From Selaginella moellendorffii (taxonomy: Eukaryota; Streptophyta; Lycopodiopsida; Selaginellales; Selaginellaceae): 64,000 nucleotides of DNA. A program made the position numbers and the translations under genes. The stretch lies in contig NW_003314263.1 in the NCBI RefSeq assembly GCF_000143415.4, positions 3,792,451-3,856,450 on the forward strand, in the 5' to 3' direction. Numbering within the stretch: position 1 is the stretch's first letter; the number at the start of each line of letters is the position of its first letter. This document shows positions 56,790-64,000 of this stretch, one piece after another. Under the pieces are notes generated by a model. That model was given only the letters and a program-made list of their open reading frames with translations, ran no database searches and was not told where the DNA came from.

Positions 56790-57612
56790 CAATTCATCTA
56801 CCTCAAACAGTAGCTTTGTCTTATCAGCTGTCACTCTTGCATATCCAAATGCCGACCTTCGAATCAAGCTCCATGAACTAAACTGTCGACAAAAAAAATA
56901 GAAAAGGTAGAATATCAATACCATATAAAGAGCTTGAATATAGGAAACAAAGCTGCAAGCTTACATTATGAGGGAAGTCATCCAAGGTGAATTCAGCCAT
57001 GCCAACCACGGTGTGAACTGGAGCTGAGTAAATTGTAGTGTCAAAGAAATCGACGCCTGCTAAATCCTTGATCGGGTGCTGCAGGCAGCGCCCTGAAACA
57101 CAGCACAAGTTCGCAGGTAATTGTGAACATGCCCCCACACTGCTAAATCAACCTGTGCAAAAAAAAAAAGAAAAAAGAAAAAAGACAGTTTCATTCTAGT
57201 TTTCCCTTTGAAGAGCTCGTGTTTTACCTTGTTTCTCAAGAGCAATGGTTCCACAGCTGCTACAAATTTCGGATCCACACCTGGTAAAGTTTAGAAATAA
57301 ATCCCCCGCAATTGAGTGGAGTACATAGGTCGATGACTGAAAGAAAAATAGCACACATGAGTTTACAGAATGAAAATGTGAATAAAAACAGTTACCCTGT
57401 GAAAACTATCCATGGTGTACTGAATCTGCCAACAGATTCAAGGTCAGATTTCATCCAAGCGTACTGTAGAAGAAGGTTTCGTTGAAGGAAAGATGAAAAG
57501 AATAAGAATGCATACTTGTTTGCTGGTCGAGCTCCAGTCATGTTCTGTAGAGATGACTGTGAAATGCATGGGGCCAATAGCCATGGAGCCGTGGAGCTGT
57601 GGCTGTCCCGAG
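56790..57612 (-). pseudogene. Purple acid phosphatase C-terminal remnant
   Basis: Minus-strand exon-like pieces: SMAIGPMHFTVISTEHDWSS, YAWMKSDLESVGRFSTPWIV, VDPKFVAAVEPLLLRNK, VDLAVWGHVHNYLRTCAVF, DLAGVDFFDTTIYSAPVHTV and SWSLIRRSAFGYARVTADK. The metal-ligand block GHVHxYER is GHVHNYLR here, so a conserved residue is lost. The first half of the catalytic domain is absent and reading frames are inconsistent at several joins. Splice-like GT/AG ends remain between pieces, so it derives from a gene copied as DNA. Confidence 0.7.
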
Positions 57613-57927
57613 GAGAAGTACAGGGACGAAAATTTCTTTTTTGTCTCTTGGTTACAGCCTCGAGCACCTGGCACAAACAGGAACTTTAAGCCTCGAAAGA
57701 GAATAGCAAAAAGCAAGAGAGTGAAAAACCTTGATTCTAGTCATGGTTCCAGCCTCAAGAACCTGGAACAAATAGGGGCTTGAGAGTCTCGAAAAAAGAC
57801 TGTCATTTTTCCGGCGCATGGCCATTGACAACGGTTTCCTGAGCTTTTCAATCGGTAGCAGCTTCAGATCTTCACGTACAGCTGACTGTAGCTCTGAGGT
57901 GCTCTGCAATGAAGACCGCATCAAACA

Positions 57928-57966
57928 CACACACACACAGAGACAGAGAGAGAGAGAGAGAGAGAG
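57928..57966. repeat. CA then GA microsatellite
   Basis: Short runs acacacacaca and gagagagagaga in tandem. Confidence 0.8.
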
Positions 57967-58216
57967 TACCTTCCCACAAGCGATGATCGATGCTCTCTCC
58001 TCGTTCTCACGAGGAGAGGAGAATTGTCTTTTAGGACCCTAAAAGACAATTAAAAGTTTTTATGATCCCAAAGTCACGACTCCCCATTGTTTAATCTCAG
58101 CCGTTAGATTTTGGCATATGCCCAGAATAAGTGACGCCAGCATATACTATTATTATACCGGCTCTTTCGTTTAAATATATGAGTATGATGATGTTTACCT
58201 TTTATGTTGTTGGAGT

Positions 58217-58224
58217 TATAAAAG
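58217..58224 (+). promoter_or_regulatory. TATA-like box of pyruvate kinase
   Basis: TATAAAAG, 119 nt upstream of the ATG at 58336. Confidence 0.45.
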
Positions 58225-58296
58225 TTACACAAAACGTTACCTTTTAAGAGAGGCGTTAACTTACCAGAATATTCACACAAAATCTTGCATTGGGGG

Positions 58297-58306
58297 TTTA
58301 GGGTTT
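58297..58306 (-). promoter_or_regulatory. Telo-box in the pyruvate kinase leader
   Basis: TTTAGGGTTT (AAACCCTAAA on the other strand), 30 nt before the ATG. Telo-boxes are typical of plant housekeeping genes active in dividing cells. Confidence 0.45.
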
Positions 58307-58335
58307 AAGGAATTTAGGGCAGGAGAAAGGGGGCG

Positions 58336-59979
58336 ATGGAAGGAATCTTTCGCTCTAGCAGCAGCGATCGCGCGTCACTGGCCAAGACGAAGATCGTGTG
58401 CACGCTAGGCCCCAAGTCTCGCGAGATCCCCATTCTCGAGAATCTCCTGCGCGGCGGCATGAATGTGGCGCGCTTCAATTTCTCGCACGGATCTCAAGAC
58501 TACCACCGCGAAACGGTCAGCAATCTCCGCGCGGCGATGGCCAGCACGAAGATCCTGTGCGCCGTGATGCTCGACACGAAGGTGAGCGATGGATCTCGCA
58601 AATCTTTTTCCTTGAGTCGTTCCTCCAGGGGCCAGAGATTCGCACTGGAATGCTCAAGGATGGAGCTCCAATCCAGCTGAAAGAGGGGAATGTCATCACG
58701 ATCACCACGGACTACAGCATCCAGGGCGACGAGACGACGATCGCGATGAGCTACAAGCGGCTCGCGGAGGATCTAGCTCCAGGGAACGTGATCCTCTGCG
58801 CCGACGGCACGATCACGCTCACGGTGGTCTCCTGCGATCCAAGCGCCGGGACGATCGTGTGCCGCTGCGAGAACACGGCTGTTCTTGGCGAGAGGAAGAA
58901 CGTCAATCTCCCAGGCGTCGTCGTGGATCTTCCAACCGTGACCGAGAAGGACGTGAAGGACATCCTGGAGTGGGGCATTCCCAATAGCATCGATTTCATC
59001 GCTCTTTCCTTCGTCCGCAAGGCCAAGGATCTGATCAACGTGAGGAAGCTCTTGAGCGATCATCACCCCACCGCGGCAAGAACAATCCAGATCATCTCCA
59101 AGGTGGGCTTTTTCTTTCGTTTCTCTTGATGGATCATAGTTGTTCTTACGTGATCTATTGGAAGTTTAGATCGAGAACCAGGAAGGACTGGTGAACTTCG
59201 ACGAGATCCTCCGTGAGTCGGACGCGATCATGGTGGCCAGGGGCGATCTCGGCATGGAGATCCCAACGGAGAAGATCTTCCTGGCGCAGAAGATGATGAT
59301 CTACAAGTGCAACGCCGCTGGAAAGCCCGTGATCACCGCGACGCAGATGCTAGAATCCATGATCAAGTGCCCGAGACCCACGAGAGCCGAGGCCACGGAC
59401 GTCGCCAACGCAGTCCTCGACGGCACCGACGCGGTGATGCTCAGCGGTGAGACCGCCGCGGGGCTCTATCCGGAGCTCGCGGTAGCAACCATGGCCAAGA
59501 TCTGCGTCGAGGCCGAGAACTCGCTCGACTACCCGGCCATCTTCAAGGCGATCATGGATCAATCGCTACTGCCGCTCAGCCCGCTCGAGAGCCTGGCTTC
59601 CACGGCGGTCCAGACGGCCAAGGAGGTGAAAGCTTCGCTCATCGTGGTGCTGACGCGGGGTGGTACCACGGCGAAGCTGGTGGCGAAGTATCGACCAATG
59701 GTACCGGTTCTATCGATCGCGGTGCCGGTGGTGAGGACGGATAGCCTGACGTGGTGGTGGAGTAGCGAGTCTCCGGCGCGGCATAGCTTGGTGGTGAGGG
59801 GATTGGTGCCATTGCTAGCGCAAGGAGAGTGGAAGGCGACGGAGGCGGAGTCTTGCGAGGAGATTTTTGGGGCGGCGGTGAAGTATGCTGTGGAGAGGAA
59901 GATGTGCCGAGCTGGGGAATCGATTATAGCGCTCCAGAGGATTGGGGATGCTGCGGTGATCAAGATCATTGCAGTGTGA
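58336..59979 (+). CDS. PK: Cytosolic pyruvate kinase
   Basis: Three exons: 58336-58581, 58629-59102 and 59170-59979, giving 509 aa, the usual size for the plant cytosolic enzyme. Motifs: AKTKIVCTLGP near the start, GGMNVARFNFSHG, MLDTKGPEIRTG across intron 1, the signature IISKIENQEG across intron 2 (catalytic Lys), MVARGDLGMEIP (metal and substrate), and MLSGETAAG. No transit peptide is present, so it is placed in the cytosol. It converts phosphoenolpyruvate and ADP to pyruvate and ATP, the last step of glycolysis. Coding sequence is GC-rich, in sharp contrast to the AT-rich DNA on its left. Confidence 0.95.
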
Positions 59980-60608
59980 TTGATGGAAGAGAACTATTGA
60001 GTCAAGGATATATTGTTCTTTAATCTCTAGCGGTTTAGGGTTTAAGAGCTCAGCTAGAGTTTGTGTATTGTGACCGGGGAGAGAGTAAGTCCTTCATCTT
60101 CTTGTTGAGATCTATCTTCGAGTCTTATGTGATGCAAACCGTTCCAACCTAGACCGCCAAGAAAGTAAGTCCCTTCCTTCATCTTCATGCTGGTTTTTAT
60201 AAACAAGTCTATGCTTTGCAGAACTGGCACACAAGATGCCTGGCTATGCAATTGTGGCATCTAAAAAATGAAAGTATATTATATAATAATCCATACAAAA
60301 CACCATACATTAAACCACAGGTTATTGTAAGATGCACTCATATGCAATCATATATTCCTTGCCAAATGCATGACCTATCCACCAAAGAATGAGTTGCCTT
60401 AATGGCAAACCAAAATAGATGGTTTTGAAAAATAAAGCAGAAATTCTTTTGGACAGACATAATTGATATATTTAGAAATTAATTTTTTGATATTGTTGCA
60501 ACCCTTTAAACCTGACATATTGAAGCTTTTGTAAGTATTGATATTAAAGGGTTAAGCAACGTTTATTGTAATAAGTTAGATTTACATAAAGAGAATTTAG
60601 GGCATTCA
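59980..60608. other. Spacer with a small direct repeat
   Basis: A second telo-box-like TTTAGGGTTT lies near 60034. A short repeat (gtaagtcc...ttcatcttc) occurs at about 60087 and 60165. The rest is AT-rich; no gene is seen. Confidence 0.4.
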
Positions 60609-61115
60609 ATGGAAACGCTGGACTCCAAGATGAGGGTCATGCTTCGCAGTATGAAGAATGTTCCAGTCACAGCCCCAAGGAACTTGAGGATTGGGCATCC
60701 CGAGGTGAGCCCACTGGGGGACTTCATGTACCCAATTGAGTATCCAGAACCGGCCACGGCCCAATTTCGTTGCGGCTTGTATGCGCTTGTGAGATCCGAG
60801 TTTTACCATCGCTACGATCATGGCAAACGCATGATGCGCCATTTGTACACCATCACAAGAGAAGGCGGCGACGTAGAGAAGTACCAAGTTGTGCTGGCCG
60901 AAGACTCGCTTGGAGAGACAATCAAGGGGTTCTCGAGAATGGATTGGGAGGATTGTGCGATCCCTGAGAATGGGGAGCTTAGGCAAGGGGAGAGGCGGTG
61001 TTCGCCGAGGAGGGAGATGACGAGTTATGAAGTTCCGTCCAAGGCGGTTGAAAGACTAGACTTGATGATGAGCCAAGATAGAATCTTCCCATCATGTAGA
61101 AACTTTGTGAAATGA
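60609..61115 (+). CDS. Orphan ORF, 168 aa
   Basis: A single open frame from METLDSKMRVMLRSMKNVPV through GDFMYPIEYPEPATAQFRCG, MMRHLYTITREGGDVEKYQV to SQDRIFPSCRNFVK. It is basic N-terminally and mixed elsewhere, with no signal peptide or membrane helix. Base composition is that of coding DNA, unlike the AT-rich left flank, which starts immediately before the ATG. I recognise no family. It could be the surviving exon of a captured or truncated gene. Confidence 0.35.
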   Translation: METLDSKMRVMLRSMKNVPVTAPRNLRIGHPEVSPLGDFMYPIEYPEPATAQFRCGLYALVRSEFYHRYDHGKRMMRHLYTITREGGDVEKYQVVLAEDSLGETIKGFSRMDWEDCAIPENGELRQGERRCSPRREMTSYEVPSKAVERLDLMMSQDRIFPSCRNFVK

Positions 61116-61489
61116 AGACAAGCTCTTCTCAATCTTTAATGAGAAGATTTCGCAGCGTCAAAATGGCCACTCTCACATCAAAAGTATCAAGATCTAGGCA
61201 GACCTTTTCTTTGGAGGACGTTCTCGCGACTTCCCTCATCCGAGGTAAGAGTGGCTGCTATAATGTCCACAGCCAAGCTGTAGAACGGAGGTGCCAGATG
61301 CATGCAGTGGAGTCGTTCCTTGAAAGAGCTCGCAGCTGTTGGTATCGCGTGAGGATGTCTTTGCTACCAAGAGAGAGAGAAACAAATCATTGATCGATGG
61401 AAGCAGCAGCTATATTACCTGGATACAAAGCCACGAAAACAAGTTTTTGAAGGACATCCTGCCGTGAGATGTCCACTAAAGAGTAAGAA

Positions 61490-61575
61490 CTACTCTCGCA
61501 AAATCTGGAACGCAGTGAGCTCTGGATACGCACAGAACGACGAAAGTGTAGTTGTTTGAGGCTCTCTTGTGAGAA
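61490..61575 (+). pseudogene. PPR fragment
   Basis: Bases match about 38755-38840 of the PLS PPR gene (IWNAVSSGYAQNDES, then EALL) with a deletion. It is on the plus strand, opposite to the larger PPR fragment at 61950-62905. Confidence 0.6.
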
Positions 61576-61743
61576 GGTGGCGATGGTGGTTTTTTATTGA
61601 ATTGGATTTGATTTCTCGTTTCGTTCTGGCAGAATGGTGTCTCTTATGTGACACTTGACAACATCACGAAGGAAGAAACGGTGGAGTGTGTGGTAGCGTT
61701 GCCCTCTAGTAAGCTCAAGGCCATAGCTTTTGAAGGAATGACT

Positions 61744-61770
61744 GAACCATAATTCTTTGAATTATGGTTC
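61744..61770. repeat. Perfect 12-bp hairpin
   Basis: gaaccataattc, loop ttt, gaattatggttc. It may be a template-switch or snap-back product, or the end of a small element. Confidence 0.8.
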
Positions 61771-61794
61771 CATGCTATCATGTCAGTGGATCCG

Positions 61795-61949
61795 ATTAAG
61801 CGTGCTGCATTGTTCGACGATCTCCCGAAGATATTTACCGGCCTTTTTTGAGGTTTGGTTCGAGAGTTTCCCCCTTTTCCCCCAGTTTGCTCCCCAAGAA
61901 AAATTGGTTCCTGCAAGATTCTGACCGTCTTGATCAGGTAGCTCGTTTT
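61795..61949 (+). repeat. Dispersed repeat R, copy 2
   Basis: Matches 33360-33525 in patches (cattgttc.acgat, ccaagaaaaa.ttggttc, caggtagctcg). Confidence 0.5.
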
Positions 61950-62905
61950 CAGATAACAACGTCGCGATCGGTCGAAAACTCTGCGAGAATCAGCCATGCT
62001 CCAACACTTACCATACATGTCGACCAAGCAGCTTGCCACGTACAAGTCTTCCAGATCAAAGCCTCGCTCTGATACCAACGAGTGCACCGCCATTCCGGCT
62101 TCCCGCGAACGCAGCGTCACGATCTTCCCATCGACTTGCCTTCCCTGTTCTTGAGTTGACGCCTTAAGCGCAGCCACCAAAGACTGGGAGTGTAGCAAAT
62201 CTCCAAAGAGTTGAAGGCCATCTTTCCCTCATCGTTCTCAGTTGAGAAGAGCGTTGACTACGAATATGTTTGAGTCACATCCCAGTCTGTCGGCCGTGCC
62301 GTGGATCGCGTAACTAGAAACCTGAGCTTCTCCTGTGGATTCCGAGCTTCTTTCTTGGCTCCGAGGCCTGGAGAGCAGCGACAACACTCCAGCTATCGAG
62401 CTGACAACCTCGGGACGACACCATATTCATAAACATCTCTAGAGCTAGCTCCTCGTTCTCACCATCCTGTGCGTAGCCGAGCATCAAAACGTTCCACGAG
62501 ACCACATCCCGACTTTTCATCCTGTCGAAAACCTCTTGAGCACGCACCATGCTCCGGCACTTCACGTACATGTCGATGAGAGCATTCCGCACGTAGCCTC
62601 GGCTTGACGATGGTCTTCTTCGGCAGCTGCCAGAGGCGAGCGCAGCGGCAAAAGTTCGTGCGTTTGCTGCGCAGCACTGTTGTATCGATCGAAAGAGCTA
62701 CAAGGCCATCTCGGCCTCGCCATTCTCCGCATAGCCACTTCGTCGGGGCGAGGAATCCTGTCGAAGGCCTACTGTGCTTCCACCACGCTGTCACACTTCA
62801 TGTACATCGCCACCAAGTCCGACTCTCGCGTTCGCGTGATCTTTCGACGTCTCTAGCTCTGGAGCACGACTTTAGCCCCGCGAGACAAGCGCTTCTCTCG
62901 AGCTG
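61950..62905 (-). pseudogene. Decayed copy of the 5' half of the PLS PPR gene
   Basis: Minus-strand pieces correspond to 37480-38740 of the gene at 37402-39819: NALIDMYVKCRSMVRAQEVF, GYAQDGENEELALEMFMNMV, GRQVDGKIVTLRSREAGMAV and DLEDLYVASCLVDMYGKC. There are deletions, frameshifts and a lost middle. It is joined head to head to cupin sequence at about 62906. Confidence 0.8.
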
Positions 62906-63350
62906 ATAAGCACGCCGGTCTTGGTGCTGATCTTTTTTTTGTTTTTGTGATCACTGGATTTGTGTGCTCGCTCGCCAGGGTTTTCCTCCGACTTTGCGTA
63001 CCAAGTCACTTACATTGTCAAGCGGTCGTATCCAAGTCGTGAACAAAAATGGCATAGGAGTAATCGATCATATGCTGGAACCGATAACAATGTCGTAATC
63101 CCACGCAAGGCTGTGCAACGTAGGAGTGTTTTTCGAGTCGAGGCAGACTCGCAGCTGCTTGTCACTCGGCTGCCTGTTTATCGTCCCGCGATTTCACGTT
63201 GTCTCAAATCGAGCCGGAGAGAATGGAATGGAATGGTTCTCGATCATCACCACCGAGAAGTAAGCTTTCTACCTTTTTTGGCCTGGAGGTCTGACCGATC
63301 CAACTTTTTTGCTGGAAAAACGAGCCAGTGTTCTCTCATCTCGCCGGAAG
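62906..63350 (+). pseudogene. Cupin gene fragment (end of exon 3, exon 4, start of exon 5)
   Basis: Matches 36556-36960 of the bicupin gene (caccggtcttgg-type start, GFSSDFAYQVTYIV, NGMEWFSIITTEK). An 85-90 bp insertion near 63088-63170 splits exon 4. Confidence 0.8.
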
Positions 63351-63397
63351 AACTACCATATCGGCTGTGAAAACTTTATAAAAAAATTTGGCTCTAC

Positions 63398-63545
63398 CCA
63401 AAGCGTTCGAAAATTTGCCTTCGTTGATTCGGGACATCTTGAAAAGCCGTCCACGCTTCTTTGAGCGCCATCTCCTCAGCTTCCTCTTTCCAATTGATTG
63501 GTCTAGAGTTTGGCACGGATCCTCGATGCTAGAAATCAGGACCTG
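63398..63545 (+). pseudogene. Copy of the 37230-37370 spacer/ORF (inverted)
   Basis: Resembles the reverse complement of 37230-37372 (ggctctacc, cattcgaaa, tctagagtttggca, tcctcgatgct). Confidence 0.5.
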
Positions 63546-63639
63546 GAACCAAATCACCTGTCCTTAGAATAAAAAAGTTCATGTACCCTTGCATTGACTG
63601 GGTTGACTTTCATTGACTGGGTCTTCGTTTGTAAGCTAT

Positions 63640-63805
63640 TTGGGTGGGAAGAAGAGCGTCGTGTGTCCTGCGAGACCGCATCTCAACTCCATCTTCCACG
63701 TTAAAAGCCGCGCAAATCGTTTTGGGCGACAAGCTCTTGATCACTCCATGAAAATCCTCGCTGGAAACAATGGAAACTCTGCCTCCGCACGGCAAACTCT
63801 CCATT
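63640..63805 (-). pseudogene. Inverted cupin fragments (exon 3 and exon 5 pieces)
   Basis: Minus-strand reads GGRVSIVSSEDFHG (exon 3) fused to GVIKSLSPKTICAAFNVEDG and RSRRTHDA (exon 5). Exon 4 is missing between them and orientation is opposite to 62906-63350. Confidence 0.75.
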
Positions 63806-63884
63806 GCATTATTGCGTGAATATTCGAAGAATAAACATAAATGGAGAATATGCTGGCGGTTTAGGGCTCATCTTTTCTCTTCTT

Positions 63885-64000
63885 TTCTCGCAGGTAGCTC
63901 GTTCGGAGATTTTGCGAGAGAAGTTGTCCACGAACACAGGCGGTGGAGATCTAATGGGGGATTGTCTCGTGGCTTGTATTCAGGTAATATAGCTATTGTT
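63885..64000 (+). repeat. Dispersed repeat R, copy 3 (runs off the window)
   Basis: Matches 33516-33680 with gaps (caggtagctcgtt.ggagat, gaacacaggcggtggagatct, gtattcaggta.tatagctat). Confidence 0.65.

Overview
The window looks like nuclear DNA of a lycophyte, most likely Selaginella (S. moellendorffii type). This is inference. The visible basis is plant-only gene content (PPR proteins, plant SCYL2, TRAPPII TRS120, RhoGDI), very short introns (mostly 50-65 nt) with clean GT-AG ends, tight gene spacing, and PPR proteins built almost entirely of short repeats. Exon structures were worked out by hand from splice sites and reading-frame continuity.

Layout. 1-1.5 kb: an AT-rich graveyard with a chromovirus integrase remnant and a katanin p60 tail. 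1.5-7.3 kb: three intronless PPR genes, two in tandem 36 bp apart and a third diverging from them across only 45 bp. 7.3-7.7 kb: a small secreted-peptide gene behind a TATA box and four W-box cores. 8-20.4 kb: gene-dense euchromatin with a coiled-coil protein, SCYL2 pseudokinase, two tandem alpha-tubulin genes, AP-3 sigma, a small orphan gene and a mitochondrial cytochrome bc1 assembly chaperone. 20.4-21.2 kb: a degenerate tandem repeat. 22-27.5 kb: RhoGDI and TRS120.

27.9-35.4 kb is a rearranged cluster. It holds four or five copies of an unidentified five-exon gene family, a partial TRS120 duplicate and an alpha-tubulin fragment, with copies in both orientations and a small internal inversion. 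35.7-39.8 kb: an intact 11S-globulin-like bicupin gene and a PLS-type PPR gene.

40-58 kb is mostly AT-rich and repeat-derived. It contains an unusually AT-rich but open bulb-lectin ORF, a duplicated PPR/KptA block, decayed thaumatin-like, ARP5, RPA1, acyl-activating enzyme and purple acid phosphatase genes, a Helitron-type 3' end and an assembly gap. The best find is here: a complete 311-bp TRIM retroelement (44783-45093) with 120-bp LTRs, primer-binding site, polypurine tract and perfect 5-bp target-site duplication. Each of its LTRs carries a tRNA-like sequence with RNA polymerase III box A and box B.

58.3-60 kb: an intact cytosolic pyruvate kinase. 60-64 kb: an orphan ORF, then a shuffled pseudogene copy of the 35.7-39.8 kb cupin-PPR locus.

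The intact genes are mostly housekeeping (membrane traffic: SCYL2, AP-3 sigma, TRS120, RhoGDI; cytoskeleton: tubulins; organelle RNA and respiration: PPRs, bc1 chaperone; glycolysis: pyruvate kinase). They do not form one pathway.
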